This document shows, piece by piece, positions 43,751-51,959 of a DNA stretch of 64,000 bases. The notes under the pieces were generated by a model that was not told the DNA's origin, did not search any database, and saw only the letters and a list, made by a program, of their open reading frames with translations. The stretch's first letter is position 1. Each line of letters opens with the position of its first letter. The translations under genes and the position numbers were made by a program. This DNA comes from Rhodococcus sp. KRD197. GTDB taxonomy: Bacteria > Actinomycetota > Actinomycetes > Mycobacteriales > Mycobacteriaceae. The stretch covers positions 920,028 through 984,027 of the forward strand of contig NZ_JABFAO010000004.1 in assembly GCF_017168235.1 (NCBI RefSeq). Reading direction: 5' to 3'.

Positions 43751-45394
43751 ATGACCACCACTGCATCCGCACCATCATCCGCCTACACCCTCGTCGAGGC
43801 CGACCCGAACGAACTCGACATCGCCGCCAACGTTCGCAAGGGCGTCGACATCGCCGCTGCACCCGAGTTCATCGCCTCCATCGCGGAACTCGGTGTCTTA
43901 CAGTCTGTTTCGGCGGTCCGCCGCGCCGATGGGACTCTCGCTGTCCGCGACGGACAACGCCGCACCCTCGCTGCCCGAGAAGCGGGCCTGACCTCCATCC
44001 CGGTGATGGTGCGCGAGCAGACTGCCGACGAGCGGGCAGCAGACATCGAGCGGATCACCGAGCAGTACAACGCCAACGAACAGCGTGAAGACCTCACCAG
44101 GGGCCAACGTGCCGGTGCCGTCGCGGACCTGCTCGATCTGGGACTGAACGTGCAGAAGGTCGCGACAGCACTGCACGTACCCAAGGCGTACGTCGAAAAA
44201 GCCGGTCGGGCAGGACGGTCCGAACGCGCCCGCAGCCAGCTCGACGACCGTCAACTCACGCTCGAAGCAGCCGCGCTGCTCGCGGACCTCGAGGACGCCG
44301 CCGAGGCCGAGCCGTGGATCCCCGACACCATCGACAAGATCTTCGAGCGCGGATACGGCGTCGAGTACCACCTCAGCAATCTGCACCGCCGTGTCGCCGA
44401 GCGCGCCGCTGCCAGCGCCGCTGCTGCGGACTACACCGCACGCGGATTCGCCTTGCTCCACGACGAACCGTCCACCGGCACGGGGGACTGGTTCTCCCTC
44501 GCGGACCTGCGCACCGCCGACGGCGAACCCATCGCAGCCGACGCCCCTGAGCAGGCACCGCACCTGTGGCACGTCTACGTCTACGAGGCCGGATCGACCT
44601 GGGTGGACAAAAAGACCCGCGAGGAGGTCGACGAAGACGACATCGACTTCGACACCGTCGACGAGGACGACGATGTAGAGCCGTTCGACGGGCAGCTGCA
44701 CGCCAACACGGTCGAGAAGATCCCCGCCTGGCGCTACGAGTTCTTTCTCCATCACGACAACCGTGCTGCGGCCGGCCTCGAACTGGCACCCGAGCGGATC
44801 GCCACCGCCAACGGCGCATCCGATGCTGGCGATCCGCAGGACGGCCTGACTCCCGCTCAACGACAAGCTGCTCGCGCAGAGGCCGAACGAGTCGAGAATG
44901 AGCGGGCAGAACGCCGGAAGGTCAAAGCACTCAACCGGGCCGGGGCGACTGCCACCGAGTCCCGGCGTACGTTCCTCACCGGCCTCCTGTCGGGCAATAC
45001 CGCACCGAAGAACGCCACCAAATGGATCGTGACCGCCCTGGCTACCCACGGTGACGTGTTCACCGAATCCAAAACACGTGAACGCTACGCCGACATCATG
45101 GGCTCACCACTGAGCGATGCCCCGCAGAAAGCCGACAACGCCACCGTCGCCCGCGCCGAAGTACTGCTCCTGGCCCGCGTGCTCACCGCGTTCGAGGCCC
45201 GACTCACCGGCCCCCAGGACTCCAAAGACTACTGGCGGTTCTCCTCCAAGCACTACCGCGGAATGGTCGGCATCGACAGCTACCTGACCTTCCTCGCCGA
45301 CAGCGGACACACCCTGACCCCCGTAGAGCAGGCCGCGATCGGCAACATCACCATCGACGCAGCCCACGCCGCCGTCGCCGACGAGGAAGCCTGA
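43751..45394 (+). CDS. ParB-like nuclease/partition-domain protein
   Basis: A 547-residue protein from ATG 43751 (AGGAGAG upstream). Residues 15-110 are a ParB N-terminal domain: IAANVRKGVDI, FIASIAELGVLQSVSAVRRADGTLAVRDGQRRTLAAREAG, then ERITEQYNANEQREDLT. An HTH follows (VQKVATALHVPKAYVEKA, about 136-153). The C-terminal 300 residues are a long acidic and helical region of unknown role, much larger than in chromosomal ParB. No ParA gene is nearby. The 18-bp palindromes on both sides could be its or the HTH protein's binding sites. A strong terminator follows. Confidence 0.85.
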   Translation: MTTTASAPSSAYTLVEADPNELDIAANVRKGVDIAAAPEFIASIAELGVLQSVSAVRRADGTLAVRDGQRRTLAAREAGLTSIPVMVREQTADERAADIERITEQYNANEQREDLTRGQRAGAVADLLDLGLNVQKVATALHVPKAYVEKAGRAGRSERARSQLDDRQLTLEAAALLADLEDAAEAEPWIPDTIDKIFERGYGVEYHLSNLHRRVAERAAASAAAADYTARGFALLHDEPSTGTGDWFSLADLRTADGEPIAADAPEQAPHLWHVYVYEAGSTWVDKKTREEVDEDDIDFDTVDEDDDVEPFDGQLHANTVEKIPAWRYEFFLHHDNRAAAGLELAPERIATANGASDAGDPQDGLTPAQRQAARAEAERVENERAERRKVKALNRAGATATESRRTFLTGLLSGNTAPKNATKWIVTALATHGDVFTESKTRERYADIMGSPLSDAPQKADNATVARAEVLLLARVLTAFEARLTGPQDSKDYWRFSSKHYRGMVGIDSYLTFLADSGHTLTPVEQAAIGNITIDAAHAAVADEEA

Positions 45395-45410
45395 CAATCC
45401 AGGCGAAAGA

Positions 45411-45442
45411 GGGCCCCGACCATCATCCGATGGCCGGGGCCC
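45411..45442 (+). terminator. Terminator hairpin after the parB-like gene
   Basis: GGGCCCCGACCATC and GATGGCCGGGGCCC pair as a 14-bp stem with one mismatch and loop ATCC. It lacks a long U-run, as is common in actinobacteria, and sits between convergent genes. Confidence 0.75.
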
Positions 45443-45450
45443 GTCTCGTT

Positions 45451-45468
45451 CGTCAAGATATGTTGACG
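45451..45468 (+). promoter_or_regulatory. Isolated copy of the 18-bp palindrome
   Basis: CGTCAAGATATGTTGACG, identical to 42669-42686, located in the gap between two convergent genes just after the terminator. It cannot be an ordinary promoter operator for either gene, which supports a partition-site role. Confidence 0.85.
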
Positions 45469-45483
45469 ATCAGTTCGTTGATG

Positions 45484-46428
45484 TCAGCGGAACGGTGTGC
45501 TCGAGCAATGCACGTTGCGCGAGGCGGCGACGTACCCGTACCGGTGGAGCATCGACTGGGCAGCGAGGTAGTTCTCGTACTGGTACGGCCCCGGCCCCAC
45601 CCAGAGGCTCATGACGGCGTCGGCGGGTAGCTCGACCGCGCGGTAGGGGGTCAGGCCCGCCGCACCGAATTTGAACTCAGGATCGTTCGACTCACCGGGG
45701 GCGTGGCCGAAACCTGGCTCCACGAAACGCCATTCGTTCTCCTCGGCGAAGCCCATGTGTTTGAAGCTGGCGGCGTGAAACGCCAATCGTTGGACAGCTT
45801 TGTTGACTGCAAGTGGGGTGGGGTTGGGTCCTCGTATGTCGGTCATGGCCTGCCCCACGAAGTGATGGAACGCATCGAGCAGCGTTCCTTCGAGGGTGTC
45901 GGTGACGTACGTGATCTTCTGCCATCCCAGCCCTGACCTTCGCTCGGAAGTGCTGTTTCGAGGGAACTTCGACGGGTTGAATTCGATGGCGAAGCCGCCT
46001 GTACCCCGGCCATAGGCGCGCCACTGGCTCAGCGAGTCCGTGACCGTCGAAAACGAGATCGTCGAGCAGTGGATGTAGCGCGGGTACGTCCTGTCGATGA
46101 TCTGCTGGATCGCAGCGGCTACCTGGCCGAGGAAGTTCTTGGCACCCGGGTTGTCATCGAACCACTGGCGGCCCGGGCCGCCGAATTCATCCAAAGCCTC
46201 CTTCACCAGGCCCAAACCCAAGGTCAGCTCCCGTCGATCGTTGAGAAACTGCGCGGCGGTCGCATGAAGGACAGGCTTGTAGGTACCGACCCGAGACCCC
46301 TTCTCGGCGGTCTTGTCGACGTTGCGCAGAATGCCGAGAAGACCGGCAGTGTCGGTGTAGTGCCATATAGGTGCTTCGGGAAGCGGTGGAACTGGGATGT
46401 TGTTCACCGCTGGTTGTGACTCGTTCAC
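45484..46428 (-). CDS. DUF2971 protein
   Basis: A 314-residue protein with the DUF2971 hallmarks: IWHYTDTAGLLGIL (about 21-34), ATAAQFLNDRRELTLGLGL (about 57-75), ISFSTVTDSLSQWRAYGRGTGGFAIEF (about 125-151) and ENEWRFVEP (about 226-234). DUF2971 proteins occur in accessory DNA and some are associated with phage defence; the invariant Tyr, Trp-Arg and Glu-Trp-Arg suggest an enzyme fold akin to ADP-ribosyltransferases, but that is inference. It is convergent with the ParB-like gene and appears monocistronic. Confidence 0.85.
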   Translation of the reverse strand: MNESQPAVNNIPVPPLPEAPIWHYTDTAGLLGILRNVDKTAEKGSRVGTYKPVLHATAAQFLNDRRELTLGLGLVKEALDEFGGPGRQWFDDNPGAKNFLGQVAAAIQQIIDRTYPRYIHCSTISFSTVTDSLSQWRAYGRGTGGFAIEFNPSKFPRNSTSERRSGLGWQKITYVTDTLEGTLLDAFHHFVGQAMTDIRGPNPTPLAVNKAVQRLAFHAASFKHMGFAEENEWRFVEPGFGHAPGESNDPEFKFGAAGLTPYRAVELPADAVMSLWVGPGPYQYENYLAAQSMLHRYGYVAASRNVHCSSTPFR

Positions 46429-46478
46429 GCTGCGCCCTTCCGCCGGTCCGGCTTACCTTCCGAGCAACGAATGAGGGT

Positions 46479-46697
46479 CTACGTCCGCAGATCGGTCCGT
46501 GAGCCGCGTCCGGGACGGTCGGCGATCCACTGCTCGATCTCCTCGGTCGAATACAGCGGTTCCCTGCCTACACGGCGGGTCGGTTTCGGGGCTTGACCGC
46601 GTGCGACGTAAGCGCGCCACGTCGAGGCCGCGATCGTCTTACCGGTCGTGCTCTCGATCAAGGCCAGCACATCGGGGAGTGAGAGTTCCTCGGCCAT
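46479..46697 (-). CDS. Excisionase-like small HTH protein
   Basis: A 72-residue MerR-like DNA-binding protein: LSLPDVLALIESTTGKTIAASTWRAYVARGQAPKPTRRVGREPLYSTEEIEQWIADRP. This is the winged-helix core typical of excisionases and AlpA-like regulators. I chose ATG 46697 because it overlaps the stop of a 13-residue leader ORF (TGATG) and has the conserved start. It may control element excision, or be the repressor acting on the TACAGCG palindromes upstream. Confidence 0.75.
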   Translation of the reverse strand: MAEELSLPDVLALIESTTGKTIAASTWRAYVARGQAPKPTRRVGREPLYSTEEIEQWIADRPGRGSRTDLRT

Positions 46698-46738
46698 CAC
46701 GGCTCGACCGGGGACGGGTGTATCTCGATAGCGAACAT
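46697..46738 (-). CDS. Leaderless leader peptide coupled to the excisionase-like gene
   Basis: ATG 46738 follows a TAGAGT -10 box (46745-46750) by 6 nt and encodes MFAIEIHPSPVEP. Its TGA overlaps the next ATG by one base (TGATG). A short leaderless ORF that feeds ribosomes into the HTH gene would explain how that gene is translated without a good ribosome binding site. Confidence 0.5.
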   Translation of the reverse strand: MFAIEIHPSPVEP

Positions 46739-46748
46739 ACTCGAACTC

Positions 46749-46765
46749 TACAGCCGAGCGCTGTA
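46749..46765 (-). promoter_or_regulatory. TACAGCG-type palindrome at the minus-strand promoter
   Basis: TACAGCC-GAG-CGCTGTA, one mismatch from a perfect palindrome, overlapping the -10 box (46745-46750) of the leader peptide. The -35 region is poor (GATTTA), so this promoter may be weak. Confidence 0.65.
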
Positions 46766-46783
46766 ATAAATCCATCGAACACC

Positions 46784-46811
46784 TTGACTATGCAGCGAAG
46801 CGCTGTATAGT
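46784..46811 (+). promoter_or_regulatory. Second leaderless promoter with TACAGCG-type operator
   Basis: TTGACT (46784-46789), 16 nt, TATAGT (46806-46811). The spacer holds TGCAGCG-AAG-CGCTGTA (46791-46807). ATG 46818 is 6 nt downstream. Sequence and spacing nearly duplicate the promoter at 43227-43254, and the divergent promoter with its own palindrome lies 40 bp away. Confidence 0.8.
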
Positions 46812-46817
46812 TGGGGT

Positions 46818-47045
46818 ATGACCTCGACCAACCGAAAGCGGCTGGCAGGCAGAGATGTTCACGTCCTGATTCCTCGTACACCCCCGAGCTTGCACCCCGA
46901 TCCGAAAGGCCGTCATGACACAGGTCCTCGACACTCCGGAGCGCTTCACGCCCGAACCGATGCCGCCCGCCGTGATCCCCGCCCTGCGAGCGATCAGCGA
47001 CAGGCTCGACCCGGACGACTTCCCGATGTTTCGCCTCGACGGTGA
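46818..47045 (+). CDS. Possible leaderless upstream ORF
   Basis: The ATG is at the right distance from the -10 box for a leaderless start and could encode 75 basic residues, but the frame overlaps the better-supported gene at 46915 for 131 bp and has the look of off-frame sequence. It may be a short leader or simply 5' untranslated RNA. Confidence 0.25.
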   Translation: MTSTNRKRLAGRDVHVLIPRTPPSLHPDPKGRHDTGPRHSGALHARTDAARRDPRPASDQRQARPGRLPDVSPRR

Positions 47046-47268
47046 CTACATCGTCTACGACGGTCACGACACCGGACGCATGGCTCTCGTCGAGGTTCCC
47101 GGCGACGGGCTCTACGTGCGATACGACCGACGCAGACACCGCCGAGCTACTGCCACCACACCGGCGACCGCGAGCTGGATCCCGGTGTCGGACTGGCCGA
47201 TCACCGGGACCGACCCCGTCGGAATCGCACGCACGATGTGGCGTCTGACCGTCGAGGACGTCACCTAA
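46915..47268 (+). CDS. Hypothetical plasmid protein
   Basis: A 117-residue protein with GAAAGG 6 nt before its ATG. The sequence includes FPMFRLDGDYIVYDGHDTGRMALVEVPGDGLYVRY and ends WRLTVEDVT. No family recognised. First clear gene of the operon running to 49261, transcribed from the promoter at 46784. Confidence 0.65.
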   Translation: MTQVLDTPERFTPEPMPPAVIPALRAISDRLDPDDFPMFRLDGDYIVYDGHDTGRMALVEVPGDGLYVRYDRRRHRRATATTPATASWIPVSDWPITGTDPVGIARTMWRLTVEDVT

Positions 47269-47322
47269 ACGCTCGACACCTACGCCGCCGCATTTCCTCT
47301 CGCCTCGACCTTTGGAGTGCCC

Positions 47323-47598
47323 ATGACCACCACCCTCGCCGCGCCCACCACCGACACCCACCGCAGCCTCACAGGACTTGGGATGAAACTCGTCTCGCTC
47401 GACCCGCAATTCGACGGCACCATCGTCGAGATCCTCGAATACCACCCCGCCCCCGCAGGCCGAGTCGAGGTCACGGCCATCATCGACTCACCCGGTGCCT
47501 GGTACAGCGGCACCTATCCCGTCGTCGTCGACGCGCGCCATGTGCGCCTGCTGCTGACCGTGCAGTCCATGCCCCGACCGAACGCAAGCCTGCGGTGA
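47323..47598 (+). CDS. Hypothetical plasmid protein
   Basis: A 91-residue beta-rich protein from ATG 47323 (GGAG 5 nt upstream): KLVSLDPQFDGTIVEILEYHPAPAGRVEVTAIID, then GAWYSGTYPVVVDARHVRLLL. It looks like a small barrel. The stop overlaps the next start (TGATG). Unknown function. Confidence 0.65.
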   Translation: MTTTLAAPTTDTHRSLTGLGMKLVSLDPQFDGTIVEILEYHPAPAGRVEVTAIIDSPGAWYSGTYPVVVDARHVRLLLTVQSMPRPNASLR

Positions 47599-48296
47599 TG
47601 GCCGAGACCACAGGGCAGATCGACATCTTCGAGATGTTCGCCGAGGTCGCCGCAGACGACCAAGCCCGACACGAGAAAATCCACGGGGTACCGAGCCTGT
47701 TCGCCAGCACCACCAGAGGACCGGCCGCGCGCCTCGCCGAATTCCACGCCTGGCAAAGCACGTGGGGAAACTTCGATAGCTACCGCACCTCCCACGCCCT
47801 CATCCCCGGAACCTGCGAACCATCACAGCCCACCGCCACCTGCCAGCCCACCTCCCTCTGGGCCGGTCTGCACTGTTCCTGCACCTGGACGCTGCGTGAG
47901 AAGACCTGTCACTGCGTCGGCGGCAACCTCCACCGCGCCGCGTGCACCGGCTGCGACTGGGAAGGGGAGAACCGCGCCGACAGCGACGAGGCAGTGTGCG
48001 ATGCACTCGATCACGCTCACCCCGGCTGGCTCGACGACCTCGCAATCGAGATCCCCGATCGGCCCCACGAGAAAACCGCCCGGTGGTCCACGAAAGTCAC
48101 CGCCACGATCGGTGACCGCCCGCAGGGCTGGCCGGTCATCACCCGCCGAGCAGAGGGCCACGTCGGCAACCGCTGCGTGCCGGACCGTTCGCCGTGGGGT
48201 GGCTACGACGTCGCCGCTGCCGTCGCACGCGCACACCTGGACCGTCAACACCGATCCACACACCTCAAAACCACGCCCACGAAAGGCTCACGATGA
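47598..48296 (+). CDS. DUF6349-like protein, cysteine-rich
   Basis: A 232-residue protein. A central zinc-ribbon-like region contains at least seven cysteines (LHCSCTWTLREKTCHCVGGNLHRAACTGCDWEGENRA, about 96-132), followed by an ALDHAHPGW motif and a C-terminal RRAEGHVGNRCVPDRSPWGGYDVAAA region. DUF6349-type proteins are found on Rhodococcus and Gordonia plasmids. Coupled at both ends (overlaps at 47598 and 48293). Function unknown. Confidence 0.75.
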   Translation: MAETTGQIDIFEMFAEVAADDQARHEKIHGVPSLFASTTRGPAARLAEFHAWQSTWGNFDSYRTSHALIPGTCEPSQPTATCQPTSLWAGLHCSCTWTLREKTCHCVGGNLHRAACTGCDWEGENRADSDEAVCDALDHAHPGWLDDLAIEIPDRPHEKTARWSTKVTATIGDRPQGWPVITRRAEGHVGNRCVPDRSPWGGYDVAAAVARAHLDRQHRSTHLKTTPTKGSR

Positions 48297-49261
48297 ACAC
48301 ACCGGACTCGCTCGCACCCCAGCACCCGGAGGGTGCCGACGTGTTCTTCGATATGATCGCCGCCGTTGCGCCCTACCTCGCCTGGGGAGTGGGAGTGTTC
48401 GGAATCGTGGCGATCGTGGCGGGGATTGCGCAGATGCACCAGCACTCCCTCTACGGTGAGCCTGCAGGTCCAGCGGGGGGCACGATCGGCGGGGGACTGT
48501 TCATGACGATCGCCGGACCCGTGTTCGGGACGATCATCGGCCGAACCGCAGATACCGGCCCCGGCGCCGAGGAATCGGCCGCTACTGCTGCCCCGCCGCC
48601 AACCACCGCGCCAGCCGATGTGGCGCGCGAGATGACGGAGTCGACCCCCACGGACTGGACACCACTGATCTGGATCGGCGGCGGCGCAGCAGTACTGGCA
48701 CTGACCGCATACCTGATCACCCGCACCCGCAGTCACATCATCGACCGCAGGACAGCGCAACGCACACTCGAAACCGACTTCGCCGCCGCGCAGGCCATCT
48801 ACGACGACGTCGCCGCCGCATACGCCGCATACATCGCCGACCCGTACGCCATCTTCACCCGCCCACTGCTCGACGATCTCAGTGAACCCCGCACCGCCGC
48901 GTTCATCGACGCATTCGCCGATGCCACTGCCCTACGTCCCCTCACATGCCCGGACAGCAGCGACCGCGTGCAGGCCTTCGCTTCAGCCGCCCATGCCGCT
49001 CGCAGCGCCTGGGACAGCGCCGACACCCATGCCCGCACCCTCGGCATGGGCGTGAGCAGCGAAGACGACACGCGCATCGTGCGCCGCATCCGCAGCGCCC
49101 TGAACCTCGCGCTCGACGACTCGGCTACCGGACAGGAACGCGACACCGCGTTGCAGACCGTCGAACGTCTCGCGGCCGGCCTCATCACCATCCCCGACCG
49201 CATCTACACCCGAGCCAAGACCGCCATAGAAACCACCACACGCAAGCAACTCACCCACTGA
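48293..49261 (+). CDS. Membrane protein of the plasmid operon
   Basis: A 322-residue protein, ATG overlapping the previous stop. Hydrophobic segments at about 24-48 (VAPYLAWGVGVFGIVAIVAGIA), 60-80 (GGGLFMTIAGPVFGTIIG) and 122-140 (LIWIGGGAAVLALTAYLI); a long C-terminal cytoplasmic helical domain (about 145-322). Large membrane protein in a transfer-like context, but no transfer family is recognised. Followed by a strong hairpin. Confidence 0.7.
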   Translation: MNTPDSLAPQHPEGADVFFDMIAAVAPYLAWGVGVFGIVAIVAGIAQMHQHSLYGEPAGPAGGTIGGGLFMTIAGPVFGTIIGRTADTGPGAEESAATAAPPPTTAPADVAREMTESTPTDWTPLIWIGGGAAVLALTAYLITRTRSHIIDRRTAQRTLETDFAAAQAIYDDVAAAYAAYIADPYAIFTRPLLDDLSEPRTAAFIDAFADATALRPLTCPDSSDRVQAFASAAHAARSAWDSADTHARTLGMGVSSEDDTRIVRRIRSALNLALDDSATGQERDTALQTVERLAAGLITIPDRIYTRAKTAIETTTRKQLTH

Positions 49262-49270
49262 ACGAGGAAA

Positions 49271-49312
49271 CCGGGCTGGTCCGGCCGAAAGTGCGACGTC
49301 GGACCAGCCCGG
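49271..49312 (+). terminator. Terminator hairpin
   Basis: CCGGGCTGGTCCG (49271-49283) and CGGACCAGCCCGG (49300-49312) form a perfect 13-bp stem with a 16-nt loop, 9 bp after the stop of the membrane protein gene. Confidence 0.8.
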
Positions 49313-49448
49313 CACAATCGACAATCCCCAGGCCGCCGCCGGGTGAAAACACGATGCCAGACACGACAGATCGCGGAACGAGTGCACTGAGCACCGCTAC
49401 CGCGCGGAGCGGGCGACCACGCTCCTCGATGCGAGAGAGGACAACGGT

Positions 49449-49784
49449 ATGGAATTGACCGAGATCATTCCGTTCGTCGCCATCGTGGCACTGATGGCGA
49501 CCGCAGTCACCGGGTACGTCTACATCCAAAACTCCACGAACGCAACGCTGTACACCGTCAGCACCAGATTGGTGGTGATCTCCGTCGTGCTCTGCGCCGT
49601 AGCTGTTCTCACCCACCGTGATCTTGACGCGGTGTGGAAGATTGTCATCGTCATCGGCGTCGTGGTCATGGCCCACATCGTGCGCCGCCTCATGATCTAC
49701 ACACGCGAGGACTACGTAGCCCGCAAGCCCGGCTTCCTCGATTCGATCGCCGATGACGATGCATCCGACCACCGCGAACACTAA
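49449..49784 (+). CDS. Small membrane protein
   Basis: A 111-residue protein with helices at about 5-24 (IIPFVAIVALMATAVTGYVYI), 38-56 (STRLVVISVVLCAVAVLT) and 63-82 (VWKIVIVIGVVVMAHIV), and an acidic tail. The first of four consecutive small membrane protein genes of similar design. GAGAGG precedes the ATG by about 10 nt. Function unknown. Confidence 0.65.
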   Translation: MELTEIIPFVAIVALMATAVTGYVYIQNSTNATLYTVSTRLVVISVVLCAVAVLTHRDLDAVWKIVIVIGVVVMAHIVRRLMIYTREDYVARKPGFLDSIADDDASDHREH

Positions 49785-49896
49785 GCCGCAAGGCTCGAAG
49801 CGAACACGCTCGCCGCGCCAGCTCTCGTAGCCACTGTCGGACCCACATGGCACCATCGCTGTCACTACGACGCCATTCCCCAGGGGGAACCATCAC

Positions 49897-50238
49897 ATGA
49901 ACATCATCTCCGCACGTATGCGGCGAAACCGAGAACGCCAGCACTTACTGGCGCACAGGTCCCACGACAACTACGCCGCCTACAGGAGCGCCGAACTCGC
50001 CTACCACGCTCAACTGGCCAGACTCCGCAGTCTGGGGTTGGCGTTGTTCACGATCGGAGGCAGTGCGAGCGTCCTGCTCGGCATCTTCACCGAGTACACC
50101 CCTGCCATGGTCATCGGACTAGGACTCACGGGGGCCGCTCTGGTGGTCTTCTTTGCCGAGATCCGCGAGCGGGGCCGCGACCGCGCCCAGGAACGCATTA
50201 CCGAAACCGTCGGTCTCACGCTGGACAACCACGAATAA
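49897..50238 (+). CDS. Small membrane protein
   Basis: A 113-residue protein: a basic N-terminal amphipathic region (MRRNRERQHLLAHRSHDNYAAYR), then two helices (about 46-66 and 70-88), then a charged tail. GGGGGAA lies about 10 nt upstream of the ATG. Member of the same small membrane protein series. Function unknown. Confidence 0.6.
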   Translation: MNIISARMRRNRERQHLLAHRSHDNYAAYRSAELAYHAQLARLRSLGLALFTIGGSASVLLGIFTEYTPAMVIGLGLTGAALVVFFAEIRERGRDRAQERITETVGLTLDNHE

Positions 50239-50289
50239 GCCCACCGCTGACCGACCGCGGGCGTTGCCCAACTGAAGGAGTCACTTCTC

Positions 50290-50646
50290 ATGGATCGATA
50301 TCTCGACATTGTCAGCACCGTCGCCTTCCTGTTCGCGGCTGTCAACATCGTTGCCGCGATGTACTTCCACTACCGCTACACCGTCGGTCCGTCCTCGACG
50401 AAGAACTTCCGCAACGCACAATTCCACTGGGTCGCCAGCACAGCCTTCGCGATTCTCGCCGTGAACACCGACCGGTCAGTGTCGATACCCGTGGCCCTCG
50501 TCCTCACCATCGCGATGGCACTCGCTCTCACCGTCCCACTGATCCATCTGCGCCGGATCCGTGCAACCCGCTACCCGACCTTCTTCGAGCAGATCGACGC
50601 CGACGCCATCATCGACCGCGCCCGCGACGGCCGCACCCACGACTGA
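50290..50646 (+). CDS. Small membrane protein
   Basis: A 118-residue protein with helices near 5-27 (VSTVAFLFAAVNIVAAMYF), 46-60 and 66-87 (IPVALVLTIAMALALTVPLI), then a soluble tail with FFEQIDADAIIDRARDG. GAAGGAG precedes the ATG by about 9 nt. Function unknown; same series. Confidence 0.65.
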   Translation: MDRYLDIVSTVAFLFAAVNIVAAMYFHYRYTVGPSSTKNFRNAQFHWVASTAFAILAVNTDRSVSIPVALVLTIAMALALTVPLIHLRRIRATRYPTFFEQIDADAIIDRARDGRTHD

Positions 50647-50682
50647 CCACCACAAACACACACATCGGGGGAGAGAAGAAAC

Positions 50683-51348
50683 ATGCTCATCACAGCCGGA
50701 CTACTGATCGTCATGGCCGCAGGCATCGGCAGCATCGCACTCCGCGACAAAACCAAGCCCAGACTCGCCGACCTCGCATTCGTGCTCATGATCGCCGGGG
50801 TCCTCGTGCTCAACATCGGCCTGTGGACCACCCTCGACGACACCAACAACCTCGCCCAATGGTTCGCCAAAATCCTCGTCGCCGCAGCAACACTCGTCAT
50901 CATCCCCGTCGCAATCCACGCGCTACGCACCAGCCGCCGCCGCGAAACCGCCGAACAGGAAACCCGAATGAACATCCTCACCTCGTACCGCGACCACACC
51001 AGACTTCGCCGCCAACTCCGCAGCGACTACACCGACGACACCGTCCAGCAATACATGGCCGCCGCAGACACCCACAACCAACTCCGCATCACCCTCCGCA
51101 CCATCAGTGCATACGCACTCGGACTGATCGCAGTCATCGCCGCCGCCTACAACGTCCTCCGAAGTTTCAGCGGCGACGGCAACCACATCAGCATCATCGA
51201 ACTTGCCTTCCCGTTTCTCGCCCTCGCATACTCCTGGACCCTGCACCGCACCAACAAGGGCCTCGACGCGAAATACACCACAGAGACCATCGAACACGTC
51301 AACAACGCCAAGTACCTCAACGAACTGACCAACCGCGAACGCCGCTGA
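50683..51348 (+). CDS. Membrane protein with central coiled segment
   Basis: A 221-residue protein. Helices 1-3 (about 3-20, 30-48, 62-82), then a basic helical linker (SRRRETAEQETRMNILTSYRDHTRLRRQLRSDY), then helices 4 and 5 (about 145-165, 175-190). Last gene of the small membrane protein series; a hairpin follows at 51421. Function unknown. Confidence 0.65.
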   Translation: MLITAGLLIVMAAGIGSIALRDKTKPRLADLAFVLMIAGVLVLNIGLWTTLDDTNNLAQWFAKILVAAATLVIIPVAIHALRTSRRRETAEQETRMNILTSYRDHTRLRRQLRSDYTDDTVQQYMAAADTHNQLRITLRTISAYALGLIAVIAAAYNVLRSFSGDGNHISIIELAFPFLALAYSWTLHRTNKGLDAKYTTETIEHVNNAKYLNELTNRERR

Positions 51349-51420
51349 CACGTACCAGCGCTACCTGGCGGGACCGGTCCACCCCCGCATGACCGCCTCC
51401 GATCCGTCCTGCTGTACCCA

Positions 51421-51460
51421 CACTGCGCCGCCGTAGAGCACCAGCTCCGGCGGCGCAGTG
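51421..51460 (+). terminator. Terminator hairpin
   Basis: CACTGCGCCGCCG (51421-51433) and CGGCGGCGCAGTG (51448-51460) make a perfect 13-bp stem with a 14-nt loop. It separates the membrane protein series from the minus-strand HTH gene and may serve both. Confidence 0.8.
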
Positions 51461-51504
51461 CGTTCCGAAGAAAGATCGAAGTAGAACCCCACATCATCTC
51501 GAAA

Positions 51505-51798
51505 TCATCGATGACCCCAGGCCGCACGGACTTGCTCGCGTACCTGCTCACGGAGCTCGCTCGGGTGCGGTGTGGTGGTCGACGCCGCGCCAACCGCCTT
51601 CGGTAGTTCGGCATCTCGACCCACACGGACACCTGTCAGGCGTCTCGAGATTCGACTGACTTCACTCTTCGGAATGCCAGTACGGTCTGCAATCGCCCTC
51701 ACCGACAGGCCCTCCGCCGCAAGCGCGTAGACCGCTTGTTGCTTGACCTGGCCGAACACGTCACTCGCGATCGCCGCAGCGCGGCGGGCGCGCTCCAC
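51505..51798 (-). CDS. HTH DNA-binding protein
   Basis: A 97-residue protein: VKQQAVYALAAEGLSVRAIADRTGIPKSEVSRISRRLTG (about 18-56) is a clear Trp-repressor/sigma-region-4-like HTH. The tail is charged. Start 51798 (GTG, read as Met) is tentative; the frame stays open further upstream. It is convergent with the membrane protein series and could be a plasmid repressor. Confidence 0.65.
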   Translation of the reverse strand: MERARRAAAIASDVFGQVKQQAVYALAAEGLSVRAIADRTGIPKSEVSRISRRLTGVRVGRDAELPKAVGAASTTTPHPSELREQVREQVRAAWGHR

Positions 51799-51959
51799 AG
51801 CTTCCCCCGCAGAGTGTCCGTAGCCAACACCGAATTCGGACTGAAGCGGCCCGCGATCCTCGCGTTCGCGCTGCGTCAGCGAATCATGCCAATCGATTAC
51901 ATCGAGGTACGTCTCTCTGACAACTGGAACCCTCGTGCAGCTTGGTTGGATCTGGAGCC

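Noticed and set aside
43898-45049. Large minus-strand ORF opposite parB
   Set aside because: Gly/Val-rich shadow of a high-GC gene; parB has clear domain matches.
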